From Desulfovibrio sp. (GTDB lineage Bacteria; Desulfobacterota; Desulfovibrionia; Desulfovibrionales; Desulfovibrionaceae): a DNA stretch of 64,000 nucleotides. The notes under the pieces are model-generated. The model worked only from the letters and a program-made list of their open reading frames with translations, was not told the origin of the DNA and did no database searches. The position numbers and the translations under genes are program-made. The stretch is taken from positions 1 through 64,000 of the forward strand of contig NZ_JAHZCJ010000001.1 in assembly GCF_019422935.1 (NCBI RefSeq), given 5' to 3'. Shown piece after piece: positions 25,365 through 36,000 of this stretch; within the stretch, counting starts at the first letter, position 1; each line of letters begins with the position of its first letter.

Positions 25365-27866
25365 TTAAAAGTCGAAGTCGCTGGTAAATGAGCGCCGTAT
25401 CAAGTACCGGAGCGATTTGTATTCCTTATAATGCGACGTCCCGCCGTGTTTTTCCTCCAGCCGTAGAATGACCTCCTGGCCATTGGCCTCGTCGGCCTTG
25501 CGGGTGAGCACAAAGCGGACCTGCAGCTCCCGCTCCCGGGGGTTGTCCGAGCTTAGGTCAAAGGTCAGGTCGTGGCTGTCGGAGATCAGATCGCCTGCCT
25601 CGGTGTAGATGCCAGCCCGTAGCACTCGCGGTTGGATCTTGTCCGTCACCGGCCCGGCCTGGTACATGGTTACCGCCAGTTGCCCTGAGGTAATCACCGA
25701 GCTGGCTCCACGCAGAATGTCCACCTCGACGGCGGTGACATCGCTCTGGCGTTTCTTGTTGATTTTGAGCACCGGGATTACCACCTCCTGCAGCGACGCG
25801 CCGCCATGCACAAAGCGGCTGCCTGAGCCCTTCAGGCGCAGGCGGTTGATAGACTTGGGGATATGCACTTCTACCTCACCGGCCAGTCCAAGCTGCTCGG
25901 GGGTGAACTTGCGCAGGCTTGATGCTTCAGTAAGCCCCTTGCCGAGCACAAAGCGGCGATCCCTGAACAGAATCTTGTCGCCCTCGGCGTCGACCCCGGA
26001 AAAGTCGCTCTCATCGATGGTGCGGTTCTGGTAGATGAAGCCATGATCTGAGGTCACCAGCAAGTTGCTGGCGTTGGCACCGGTCAGCTTCTTGATCAGG
26101 CGAATCAGCTCCTGCAAGGTTTCCTCCACCGCCTCGAAGACCCGCTCCTCGGATTCCCTCTTATCACCGGTGGCATCGATGCGGTTGTGGTAAATGTAAA
26201 TCACGTCATGATCGCGCACCAGGGCCCGGCAATCGTCTCCCTTCATGGCCATCAATTCATCGGCCTTGCAAGCGGTAGCCCGTTGCGTGATCGCTTGACC
26301 GAGGATCTTGATGCGGTTGGCCGTCCCCTGGGAACTTTGCCCATCCACCAGTACAGTGCCGGTTTCATTGTCGGCAATGGCCAACGTTTTGTTGGGCAAC
26401 AGGGCCGCCATGCCGATCTGGGTGTAGCTGGGCAGCATCGACAGAGCCGGTTCTAGTTCGGCGCTGTAGCGGTCCTCCTGGCGGATCAGGCTCATCAACT
26501 CGTCGCCGATCTCGTAACGCATCGCATCGGAGATGATTACGCAGACCTTGTTGTCTTTGCGCAGGAATGGCCGCACCCAATACTCGAAAAATTCTTTCTG
26601 CTTGCGTACCGGGAAGGCTTCCCACTTGGATGCCGAGTCCACAAAGGTCTGGAAACGATCGCCCAGCTTCAACAGGTAGTTATTTGAGTAGAGGTTTTCG
26701 ATCTGGTCGGTCAGGCTGCCCATCAGCGATGCCTGTCCCGACATGCGCACATGGTAGGTGAACTTGCGGTAGAGTTGGTCGAGCAGATACCAGAAGCGGC
26801 TGTAACGCTGGACGCCCTCGGCTAGGCTGTCCATGGCCAGTTTGGCTTCGCCCAGGGCATGGGTGAACTGAGCGGCGTAATCGACCGCCTCGTACAGATG
26901 CCGGTATTCGCGGTACCAGTGGCCTTGCCGCCGCTGGCGAACCCAGATCGCCACATCTCCGCTGGAGGCGGTACGAGTAGACACCACCCGCACTAGTTCG
27001 CTGATGATCTTCTGATCGATCAGGCGGAAATAATCCAGATCGATCAACTCGCGGAAATCCCGCTTGGTCAGATCCTGCTCAATGCCAAGAACCTCGGCGC
27101 ATTCCCCCGAGAGGGTTTCGAAGCTGCCTTCGAACTGACGGCTGTCTTTCCAGCGCTTAAGAAACACCATGGCGTCGCCGGTCAGTTTCACTTGCCCGTT
27201 GGTGCCCATGGCGTAGCAGGACTTGAACAACTCGATGGCGAAGTCACGGATGCCCAGCTCGTCGGACTTGTAGCCATAGTAGCGGATCATCTGTTCCCAG
27301 AAAAAATCATCTAAACTGCACCGTCCAACCAGCTTGATTTTTTCGTCCCGACCGTCGGCAAGCTCCTGCAGCAGGTTTTCTACCACCGCATCCATGCGCG
27401 GTTCGCTGCCAGTGCATACCGCCAGCATTTTCAGGCGAATCTGTCCGGCGGTGTCATCTGCTTTCAGCAAATTTTTAAGGGCATCCTTACGCTTGACAGC
27501 CTTGAAGAACTCCGCATTGGCCTGAACCACATCCGTGAACTCCAGGCCGAGCTCCAGTTCGGACAGCCAGATGGCCACCTGATCAGTGCGGAACTCGCCG
27601 TGGGCCAATTGAACATCCAGCAGCCAGTTATCCAGATCGGCGGGCTGAGGGCCTTCACGGTAGAGCAAGAATTTCTGCTCCGGTTGCTCGCGCAGCAGCT
27701 TATACTTAATGCCGTACTCGTTATTGATCAGCTCCAGCTTCTCTACGGCAGGCAGTGACAACGCCTCGAAGTCGTCGCGTAACTCCTGCTTGGCGTCGTA
27801 CCAAAAGACAATTCGGTGCCGGTCGAAGAGCTTGGTCAGGGCTTGGGCAATGCGGTTTTCCATCAA
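25365..27866 (-). CDS. pglZ: BREX type 1 PglZ, alkaline-phosphatase-fold protein (833 aa)
   Basis: Alkaline-phosphatase superfamily core: IISDAMRYEIGDEL (about residue 445, metal-binding Asp) and LLVTSDHGFIYQN (about 602, metal-binding Asp-His). The length and the C-terminal beta-rich region (YMVTASCPEV is antisense only and is ignored; in frame it reads LAVTMYQAGPVTDKIQPRVL) fit type A PglZ of BREX-1. PglZ is essential for both phage defence and self-methylation in known BREX systems; its exact substrate is unsettled. Starts 9 bases after the pglX stop. Confidence 0.93.
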   Translation of the reverse strand: MMENRIAQALTKLFDRHRIVFWYDAKQELRDDFEALSLPAVEKLELINNEYGIKYKLLREQPEQKFLLYREGPQPADLDNWLLDVQLAHGEFRTDQVAIWLSELELGLEFTDVVQANAEFFKAVKRKDALKNLLKADDTAGQIRLKMLAVCTGSEPRMDAVVENLLQELADGRDEKIKLVGRCSLDDFFWEQMIRYYGYKSDELGIRDFAIELFKSCYAMGTNGQVKLTGDAMVFLKRWKDSRQFEGSFETLSGECAEVLGIEQDLTKRDFRELIDLDYFRLIDQKIISELVRVVSTRTASSGDVAIWVRQRRQGHWYREYRHLYEAVDYAAQFTHALGEAKLAMDSLAEGVQRYSRFWYLLDQLYRKFTYHVRMSGQASLMGSLTDQIENLYSNNYLLKLGDRFQTFVDSASKWEAFPVRKQKEFFEYWVRPFLRKDNKVCVIISDAMRYEIGDELMSLIRQEDRYSAELEPALSMLPSYTQIGMAALLPNKTLAIADNETGTVLVDGQSSQGTANRIKILGQAITQRATACKADELMAMKGDDCRALVRDHDVIYIYHNRIDATGDKRESEERVFEAVEETLQELIRLIKKLTGANASNLLVTSDHGFIYQNRTIDESDFSGVDAEGDKILFRDRRFVLGKGLTEASSLRKFTPEQLGLAGEVEVHIPKSINRLRLKGSGSRFVHGGASLQEVVIPVLKINKKRQSDVTAVEVDILRGASSVITSGQLAVTMYQAGPVTDKIQPRVLRAGIYTEAGDLISDSHDLTFDLSSDNPRERELQVRFVLTRKADEANGQEVILRLEEKHGGTSHYKEYKSLRYLIRRSFTSDFDF

Positions 27867-27875
27867 TGGTGCTCC

Positions 27876-30800
27876 TTAATCCTCTTGCGCATCCAGACCA
27901 ACGATCTTCTTCAAGGCCGCTCCGAATTTGGGGTAGTTGACCTTCACGCCGTCGTCGAGGTCGATCTCCACCTGCTCGATGGCCAGTGGGTACAGCACTT
28001 CGCGTTCGTACTCTTCCATCTCGGCGATCATCTTGGTGATCTTCTCGATCTCCTTCAGGGCCTTGGTCTTCTCGCCCTGACTGCTGCTGGCGTTGATGCT
28101 GACCGCCTCTAGGTGGTTCTTGTGCGAGGTGAGCTTGGTGCGGAATTCGCGCAGGTAGTCGTTGAGCACCACGCTGACTGTATCCGGACGGTAGCGGTGC
28201 ATGTAGATAAGCGCGTTAAAGCTGCCTTTGGGGCTGGAGAACAGCCAGTAGATGGGACGCTTTTTGTAGCGTTTCACATGGTCGGCATAAAACTCCTTGA
28301 GGAAGTAATCACGGATGTCGCGGGCTTTGCCATTTTTACCCAGCGCCTTTTCAACGAATTGGATGTTCGCCTCGTAATGCTCCTCACCAAAGGCCACGCG
28401 CAAGAATTTGCGGAACCGCTCGGCGATGTCGTCAGTGAACCAGTCGCCGTCCAACATGGGGATGACGTTGTCGTCATCCGCCGGGAAGCTTGGCTCCTGA
28501 ACACACTTCAGGTAATCCTCGATGGTCTCGCCCTGATTGGCCAGGATCAGCCCCGGCTTGTCCAGCGCGTAACGGCCGAACATGCAGCCCACGGCGTAGG
28601 AGACAAGCTCGCGCATGGTATCGGCCAGCAGCAGCGCCTCCAACTCTTCCTCGTTCTTGTCGTTGCCGTAACGGTAGTGCGGGTTGCAGGTCAGGGTAAT
28701 TTCGCTGGGTTCAACCTTTTCATCCAGTTCGTTTTGCAGGCCATAGGCCTCGATGAAGATGTGGTTGTTCTCTTGCTCCAGCCGTTGCATTGTTTGCATC
28801 ATTTCCTGCCAGTGGACACGGAGTTTCTGATAAGTGACCTTTAGGGTTGACTGGCGGCATTCGGGAGCCAGTAGTGGCATCCTCATGAAATCCCACGATG
28901 TTTCGTAGGAGTCCCAGTCTTGGCGTGCAAGCGATACTAGCTTCCCGGAATTAGTCTGGATCGTTTGTGTGCAATCACCAGAATCTATAATTCTGACCTC
29001 GCTAACTTGATTAGGCCCGAAATTTACCGATGGAGCGAGTATTTTTAATATTTCGATACCAACTTTTGAATTAAGGAGCGTCATTGCTGTGTTTTGAGTT
29101 TTTTCATTTCCAAAGGCACACATACCTGCATTCGTAAATATAAAACCTTCACCAAATTTCCTGACACTTATATGGTCTGACGAAATTGCACTCCAAGTAA
29201 TTCCATTCTCAAAGTAATGTCCCATGCCCGTTACGGTACGAGTCACCGAGTTGTATTTTTTTTGGGCAAGCTCTTTTATTTCCTCGCCATCGTTATACCA
29301 GTTCAAAACAGATTCTTGAAATCCATACCATTTTCTAAATCCACCGCCGTGATTTATCGGAACCCATTGCTTATCTGGTACTGAATTGACAGTGATTTTC
29401 GAAACTGCAACTTCTTGCCATCTTCGAATAAACCTTTCGTTATCCAGAGTCTTCATTCCCTGAGCAGTATCGAGATTATCGCCAAGTCTTACGCCAGATT
29501 CGAATGCTTGAATGATAGATTTTGATGTCCAGTATGCGATTGGATGTCCAGGAATTTTAGAAAAGTCATTGGCAGAAGAACGATACAACCAACCACAGCT
29601 TGGATTGTGAATTGCTTCAAAGGCCATCGACGATTTTTCAGCCTCTGATTTACCATTTACAAGTCGAAGGTACACACCTTCATTGTTTGGGATAACTGAA
29701 TTGCTGAAAACAAATGCTGTTGTTGAAACAACAGCACCACCAATTGAATCAAACCCACGTTCACCAATATGCGCCATTGAGAGAATGGTTACACGAGATA
29801 AGAGCTTTGTTCTAAGGGCTTCAAAAGAAGAAAGAAACATCCAAGCTTGCATAGTTATCATCGCCGCCATGCCTTGCTTTAGCGCAAGGCCCAACAACCT
29901 TTCCATAAACATCGCAAAAAGATCCGACTTCCCTTCGGGGTAGTTATCTTTCGCCCACGAGCCTAGGCGACTATCCATTCCCCCGCTGCTCATATACGGA
30001 GGATTGGCAATCACCACATGGTATTTCGGGCCCAAGTAATAGGCTTGCTCCAGAACTTTTAGCACTTTCTGGTGAGTTGGGCTAAGAAACAAATGACCAG
30101 AGACATCCTTTGATTCCAGCATGCTGAGTATGCCGTCAACATCGGTGACCTCTGGACGGATCAAGGAACCGAAGTTGTCGGCCTCTTCGAACTGGCGCAG
30201 GGTGGCTTGCAGTGGCACGGTGAACAGATCGCGTCCGACGAAGTCCATGTAGCTCTTCAGCTCACCATCGTCGAAGTGGACATTCTCCAGCACGCAGATG
30301 TTCGGCTTGACGTCCTTGTTGAAGAACCGACGTTGCTTGATGCGTGCTTTCATTGTCAGCGCAAAAGCCGCCAGTTCCCCGGCGCGTTCGTCGATCTCGA
30401 TGCCGTAGAGGTTATTCGTAAGAATCTTTTCCGGAATCTCGGCGGACTCGTAGCCTTCCTCCTCGTAGATGGCGTAGAGCAGGTCAAAGGCATAGGTGAG
30501 CATGTGGCCGGAGCCGCAGGCCGGGTCGCAGATCTTGATCTCTTCCGGCTTGGTGATGCGCAGGAAGTCGGTTTCCGCCTGCTCGGGCTTGATGTAGTAG
30601 TCCATCTGCTCGACCAGCTTCGAGCCGGGACGATTGAGCAGCCATAGGCGGCCGAGGGAGTTCTCCACCAGATAGCGGACGATCCAGTGTGGGGTGAAGA
30701 GCTGGGTGGCGGCGGGGATATTCTCCGGCGTGATCTTCTTGTTTTTCTTCAGGCCGTCGAACACCTCGTCCTTTTTCTCGGAGATGTAGAACTGGTAGAG

Positions 30801-31400
30801 CCAGCCGATCACCTCGACATCCTCACAGGCATCTGGCGTCATCGCCTCACGGGTGTAGGCGAGGATGGAGTTGCCCGAGAGCAGGTCGTCGGGCATCAGC
30901 AGTTCGGTGTAGTCGTCGATGCGCTGGAACAGAAAAGGCATGGCCTTATTCCAGAAGTTGCAGGCGGCCACTACCAGCATCCGGTAGGCTTCCCCCTGCG
31001 GATCATGGCTGGATGCTTTGCCGTCGAGCAGTGCGAAGATTTGTTGACGGGTCTTGTCCGGCACCATTTCTTCATCGATATGCCCCATCTTAGCTTCGGC
31101 CAGAATTTCGGGCTGGAACTGCCCAGGGTCTGCTGGAGAGACAATATTGACCCGGTTATAGCGGTTCACGTCCATGAAGCGCAGGGCGCAGAAGCGGTTG
31201 AACCAGATATATGCCACCCGCTCAATGACCTGTTTCTTATCGGTTTTCTGGATTGCTTCTTCCAGTTTTTTAACCGCCGCATCATGCTCACGGCGTGCCG
31301 AACTCTCTGCCGTCAACACCAGCTTCAACTTGCCGGAGACCTGCTCCAGCAGAGAGCGTCGAGCATATTGGGCGAAGCGCTTTAATTTTAGTGTTTCCAT
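27876..31400 (-). CDS. pglX: BREX type 1 adenine-specific DNA methyltransferase PglX (1174 aa)
   Basis: Start taken at ATG 31400 (METLKLKRFAQYARR), 2 bases after the upstream stop; the frame is open to 31505 inside the preceding gene. SAM-binding motif CDPACGSGHM (about residue 291) and catalytic NPPY (about 465) mark an N6-adenine methyltransferase. In BREX it methylates the host's non-palindromic site and sets the specificity. The middle-to-C-terminal segment (about 28830-29960 in DNA) is clearly AT-richer than the flanks and corresponds to the target-recognition region, suggesting a swapped specificity domain. No frameshift or homopolymer phase switch is seen. Confidence 0.93.
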   Translation of the reverse strand: METLKLKRFAQYARRSLLEQVSGKLKLVLTAESSARREHDAAVKKLEEAIQKTDKKQVIERVAYIWFNRFCALRFMDVNRYNRVNIVSPADPGQFQPEILAEAKMGHIDEEMVPDKTRQQIFALLDGKASSHDPQGEAYRMLVVAACNFWNKAMPFLFQRIDDYTELLMPDDLLSGNSILAYTREAMTPDACEDVEVIGWLYQFYISEKKDEVFDGLKKNKKITPENIPAATQLFTPHWIVRYLVENSLGRLWLLNRPGSKLVEQMDYYIKPEQAETDFLRITKPEEIKICDPACGSGHMLTYAFDLLYAIYEEEGYESAEIPEKILTNNLYGIEIDERAGELAAFALTMKARIKQRRFFNKDVKPNICVLENVHFDDGELKSYMDFVGRDLFTVPLQATLRQFEEADNFGSLIRPEVTDVDGILSMLESKDVSGHLFLSPTHQKVLKVLEQAYYLGPKYHVVIANPPYMSSGGMDSRLGSWAKDNYPEGKSDLFAMFMERLLGLALKQGMAAMITMQAWMFLSSFEALRTKLLSRVTILSMAHIGERGFDSIGGAVVSTTAFVFSNSVIPNNEGVYLRLVNGKSEAEKSSMAFEAIHNPSCGWLYRSSANDFSKIPGHPIAYWTSKSIIQAFESGVRLGDNLDTAQGMKTLDNERFIRRWQEVAVSKITVNSVPDKQWVPINHGGGFRKWYGFQESVLNWYNDGEEIKELAQKKYNSVTRTVTGMGHYFENGITWSAISSDHISVRKFGEGFIFTNAGMCAFGNEKTQNTAMTLLNSKVGIEILKILAPSVNFGPNQVSEVRIIDSGDCTQTIQTNSGKLVSLARQDWDSYETSWDFMRMPLLAPECRQSTLKVTYQKLRVHWQEMMQTMQRLEQENNHIFIEAYGLQNELDEKVEPSEITLTCNPHYRYGNDKNEEELEALLLADTMRELVSYAVGCMFGRYALDKPGLILANQGETIEDYLKCVQEPSFPADDDNVIPMLDGDWFTDDIAERFRKFLRVAFGEEHYEANIQFVEKALGKNGKARDIRDYFLKEFYADHVKRYKKRPIYWLFSSPKGSFNALIYMHRYRPDTVSVVLNDYLREFRTKLTSHKNHLEAVSINASSSQGEKTKALKEIEKITKMIAEMEEYEREVLYPLAIEQVEIDLDDGVKVNYPKFGAALKKIVGLDAQED

Positions 31401-31402
31401 CG

Positions 31403-31903
31403 TTAGCCTTCCGCACTCAGACGCCGGACTGAATTTGCGCCGAACTGTTTTTTGTACTGATCTAGATTCAAAATTGCACAGCCCACTGCACAGGGCGCTG
31501 ACCAATCTTTATGCGAAATGGGCAGAGACTTCTTCAGTTCATCCTGTTTCGCAAGCAACAACGCAGGCTCGAGGCTGACCATCGAGATCAATACAACGTA
31601 GAGGATGGGTTTTGTTACTTTTCCACTGTGGCTACGGAACCAATAGCTATCCCGGTATTTTCCAGCTAAATCAGGTATGAGGTTTCCGGTTAGCAGCTTT
31701 GTTTTGAATGCCTCTGGATTGGCGGCTCCAGGCTGATCGGGATCTTTGATTTCTAGAAAGACAAACCGGTCTGTGTACTCTGCTATAAAGTCCACCCTCT
31801 TTATGGTGCTGGGATTGTGCAACGCATCGTCATCAAAGATGATCGCCTCCGTGGCTGAGCTAAAGTCAAACTCCAAGTCATTCTCGGCTAAAATTGTCAT
31901 CAA
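31403..31903 (-). CDS. Small PD-(D/E)XK-like protein nested in BREX (166 aa)
   Basis: The segment VDFIAEYTDRFVFLEIKDPD has the D-x12-ExK spacing of a PD-(D/E)XK nuclease (Asp38, Glu51, Lys53), followed by a strand-rich region (KPILYVVLISMVS). The rest has no recognised motif. The start overlaps the AAA ATPase stop by 4 bases (ATGA), so the two are a coupled pair, and pglX starts 2 bases after its stop. It is AT-rich between GC-rich BREX genes. Probably the effector of the pair; it is too short and unlike the AriB (DUF4435) effector of PARIS. Confidence 0.6.
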   Translation of the reverse strand: MMTILAENDLEFDFSSATEAIIFDDDALHNPSTIKRVDFIAEYTDRFVFLEIKDPDQPGAANPEAFKTKLLTGNLIPDLAGKYRDSYWFRSHSGKVTKPILYVVLISMVSLEPALLLAKQDELKKSLPISHKDWSAPCAVGCAILNLDQYKKQFGANSVRRLSAEG

Positions 31904-33018
31904 GCACCTCCTAAAGAGCGCTTGATCTCTTCATCATACAGATCGCTGAATGTATTGGCGATTGCATTGCTGTTCAGCTGTCGATAATCATCAGCAGACT
32001 GAACCTGCACATCTCCATTTTCCCTTGCTAGCGCATGAAATCTAATGTGATCTCCTGCATCCGTATCGACGAGGAGATCAAGCCACTTGAGCAGCACATA
32101 GTCGTGAGTTGCCAGAATGATCTGTTGGCCGTTTCGTGACAGCTCCAGCATAGTCTGCACGAGCAGTTTCATCAGCTGTGGATTTAAATTTGACTCTGGT
32201 TCATCCCAGAACAACGAGCCTGTAACACCGGGGACAAGGGAACAATTTTGCAATAGTCTTTGTAGTACACCGAATTTCCGAAACCCTTCCGCCATCATAT
32301 TGGGGCTGAACACATCTTTTCTTTGCGGCGAAAAATAGGTCAGCTTTCCATCCTTTGCCTTTCCGTCGGCATATTCAATGTACGTACCGGGCTGAAATGA
32401 CATTTCTCCGGCATCCAGAGAAAATCGTCCTTCCATTTTGTTCACCAAGTTTTCTAGCAGCCATTCTTCTTTTTCTCGTGGCTCCTGGCCAGCGTCATTG
32501 AGAAGTTTGGCTGCCAAATCAAAATAGGTTTCATCGAACATCAGTTTGAGAATATTCGCATTTACCTCGATGTTTCCGAAGCCTCTCAGAAATGTCATGA
32601 GTTCCTTCGTGGGAATGAAGATAGGGCTCAAGCTATCGTGCTCGTAATCACTATTCTCTTCTACGGTGACTGATTTTGAATTTGAGCGAAATTTCAGTGC
32701 GATTCCTTTGTCGGAAACGAAACTGGCGCGCATCCAGGCATCTTCAGCCACCCCTATTTTGCGCATTTTCCCAAGCTTCCGATCAGGAGGGAGAAAGACA
32801 TTGAGCAGCTTATTCGTTAAGGCCTCTTTTATCTCTTTATCCGACACGTCTTCTTGACCATTCAGGCCACTATTCGCCGAGCAAAGAGCGTAGGCAGCCT
32901 TCAGTAAATGGCTTTTCCCAGCACCATTTTCGCCAATGATCACATTGATCTTGGCGGAAAAATCGATGGACAAGTCTTTGAAGACTGTGAAATTTTTCAG
33001 AGTTAGATTTGTGATCAT
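31900..33018 (-). CDS. SMC/ABC-like AAA ATPase nested in BREX (372 aa)
   Basis: Opens MITNLTLKNFTVFKDLSIDF, the usual start of AAA15/SMC-like ATPases. Walker A GENGAGKS (about residue 31), Walker B WDEPESNLNP (about 273) with the adjacent Glu, and ILATHDYVLLKWL (D-loop/H-switch region) are present. It overlaps the brxC stop by 4 bases and the next gene by 4 bases. In other BREX-1 loci the PARIS pair (AriA ATPase plus AriB) occupies this same place between brxC and pglX; here the ATPase is similar in type but the partner differs. Confidence 0.8.
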   Translation of the reverse strand: MITNLTLKNFTVFKDLSIDFSAKINVIIGENGAGKSHLLKAAYALCSANSGLNGQEDVSDKEIKEALTNKLLNVFLPPDRKLGKMRKIGVAEDAWMRASFVSDKGIALKFRSNSKSVTVEENSDYEHDSLSPIFIPTKELMTFLRGFGNIEVNANILKLMFDETYFDLAAKLLNDAGQEPREKEEWLLENLVNKMEGRFSLDAGEMSFQPGTYIEYADGKAKDGKLTYFSPQRKDVFSPNMMAEGFRKFGVLQRLLQNCSLVPGVTGSLFWDEPESNLNPQLMKLLVQTMLELSRNGQQIILATHDYVLLKWLDLLVDTDAGDHIRFHALARENGDVQVQSADDYRQLNSNAIANTFSDLYDEEIKRSLGGA

Positions 33019-36000
33019 ATTTGAATTCTTTTTCCTTTGCGGATTTCATCCAACAACGCCTCGCGCATGGATTCCAGGTAGCGTTTCACGTCAGTCTCGT
33101 CGGCCAACCAGGCTTTGTCGAACGAGACCTTCACCGAGCGGATCGGCACGTACTCAATGCGTGGTTCCGGTTTAGCCGGTGGCGTGGGCTTCGTACCTGC
33201 ATCCGGCGTAGCTGCTTGGCCGGGTTGCGGCTCAGGCTCGGGTGTTAGTGCCGGTTGCGCCCAAGAGGTCATATGCGAAAGCAGCCGCTGGTAGTCGCTT
33301 TCCTCAAACCGGCGCAGGTTGTCGCGGATGACGGCGATCAGTTGCTGGCGCTCAAGGCCTGAGTTGAATTCGTTAAACGGGCGGGTGACGTGCTCCTGCT
33401 GCTCACCGTTCAGTACGCTGAATTCGGCCATTCCGCAGAGGCGGCCTTTGAGGGCGTCGACCCTTTCCTTGGCCTTGGCAATCTCGGCCTCGATCTGGGC
33501 AGTGACCTTCCCCTGCAGGATTTCGACTTGCATCTTCACCTGCGGCATGCGGTTGCCCTTGAAGCATTCCGGATCGGTCATGCTGGCGACTATCTGCGCA
33601 GATTCTTCGCCCTCGATGTAAGCAAAGTTGGGCTCCTGGCTTTGAACGAATTTACGGGCGTTATCGAAAATGCCTTTCTGTGGGCCGCTCATAAATTTCC
33701 GGACAGGATCGATGACGCTTTCCTTCATATTGAGCAGTGCATCTTCCTGGCGGGTGAGTTCGGTCAGATACCAGGCGTATGGCTTACCGGTTAGCTCCTT
33801 GAGCTTCTCAATCACCGGCGTCAGCGCCTTCAGAAATGGATACTGGGATGCCTGGGCCTCCAGCGGATTAAGCTGATGGATGAGTTCTTGAAGTGCGGTT
33901 CCGGTCTCCTTGCCAAGTACCTTCGCTTCACTGGAGCGTGGCGGGGCATCAAAGAAGTCCTCAAAGAATTCTTTGAGGGCGCGGACCTGCGATGCAGTAA
34001 ATTCGACCTGGGGTTCCAGCACCACATTGCCGTGGCCATGGGTGTTTCGTAGTGCCCGTTCAATTTCGCCCTCTTCCAGCAGGTTGCCGTCGGTGCGAAC
34101 TTCAATCTTGCCGCGTGCGCACAGTTTGGCCAAAGTGCAAAGTACGGCGCCGTAGTACCAGCCGTATGGTTTGCGCTCGAATTTCTCCAGCAGGTTCTTT
34201 AGCGTGGTGCGCACGCCACCCCGATCGTTGCTATGGATGAACGCCAGAAGCTCCTGCTCGGACTCGGCCAGTGAAGTGGCATCGTTGCCGAACAACCCCT
34301 GCTGAGAATGCTTAAGAAATTTAGCGATGTCATTCTCGGCATAGGTGACACCGCGCAACATGCTAAGGTTCGGATAGGTGCGGGAAATGAGCTCATGGAA
34401 TCCTCGTAGCACACGGGTCTGTGCATCTTCGGAACCGATCTCAATGTCACCTCCTGCCACCACCAACTTGGCCTTGCTCATCAAGCTTTGAGCACGCTGC
34501 TGTAGTTCGGCATACCGTTCCCGGTTCTGGAAGCCCTTGTCCGTCAGGATGCGTTTGACGGCCTCCTGTTGCGTGATCGAGATATTCTGCCGGATGTATT
34601 TCTCCGTCCGTTTGTACATGAGTATGTCGCGAACAAGCCGTTCATCTGCTGGCATCAGGACTAGCAGTTCGTCACGCCCCATGCTCTGCATCCGCAGAGT
34701 GGACTCGTTTTCGGCGTTTTCATGGAACGGACTGATGACATGAATGGCCAACTCGTACTCCCGCCCGTGCAGTCGGTCATCGAGCTTTCTGGAAAATGGG
34801 TAATCCTGGCCATTCTCGTCGTAGCGGATCTTCCTATGCTTGATGACGTGGTCGAAAACGATCTTCTCAAGTTCGGCGGCAATGTCTGACGACTCAACTT
34901 CGGTATTCTTGATTTCCTGTTCGACGTCCTTTTCCTCGTCGGTCAGGTATTCATACAGTTCGCCATTGCGCTGCACGTAGGTTTGCTGTTCGAGAAGGCT
35001 GAGGGCTTCTTCGACTTTTTTCCGAAGAGCAGGTAGATCCTGATTGAATCCGTCCAGCATCAGGACGCACAGGTTGCGAAGGGTCGGCTTGAATTCCTTG
35101 ACGTATTTGACCAAGAAGAGCGTTTTCAACAGCCGGATCGCAAAGGGGCCATCCAGGTGGTTTTCAGCTTGGATGATGGCCCGCTGAATGTTGGACTTTA
35201 GCGCGGTGCGGATGCCCTCGAACATCAGGTCGAAGGTCGCCAGCTGACCAATTTCATGCCCCCCGATCTGAATTGCAACTTGCTGGAATACGCCCAGCAT
35301 GGAGCGTTCACCTACTGAGCTGTGTTTGCCCTCAAAGGCATTATGCTGCGACAGATTCTGAATAGCCGACTGGAACAGCGCGAACTGGTACGGAATAAAC
35401 GGATAGCAGTGGATGAAGTGATCCTGATCCTGATAGTTCCTGTAGGTTTGTGAGCCATCGGCAAAGTCGAACAACGTCCTAAAATTGTTGGACTGCGAGT
35501 GAAAAATGTCTGAGAGCAGACGAACGCCTTCATCAGTTTTCATAAGCAGACGCTTTTGTATAACTTCCGCCACGTCGGCGCTGGTCAGCTTCATGCGGTT
35601 GGCAAATCGCGCCTGAATCTTGGAGAAGTCGTTGCCTTGCTGTTTGCCCATCTCGCCGACAACCGTCCCCATGTCTTCCTGGGCGGTAACGATGACCCAT
35701 GCGCGTCCTCGGCATTTTGTGGCCAATGTCTCGGCGATAGTCTGGAGATTGGTCATCAGCTTAACATTTTCAGCAATGTACTGACCAACTTCATCAACAA
35801 AGAAGTTTAAGCGAAAATTGGGAGATTGCCGTTTGATATAGGCATACACTTGCTCGGCGAAATCTTCTATAGAAAGGCGATAATCTTGCCGATGCTTATC
35901 AAGTACATCTTTTTGATTTTGACCAGTAATCTTATTATAGGCATTGTCAATTTGATCTGCTACGCGGGTTGGTCGACTACGCCCCCATTCCCACGAATTC

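Noticed and set aside
31403..33018. Calling the nested pair PARIS (AriA/AriB)
   Set aside because: The ATPase type and position fit, but the partner is too short and shows a D-x12-ExK nuclease pattern instead of DUF4435.
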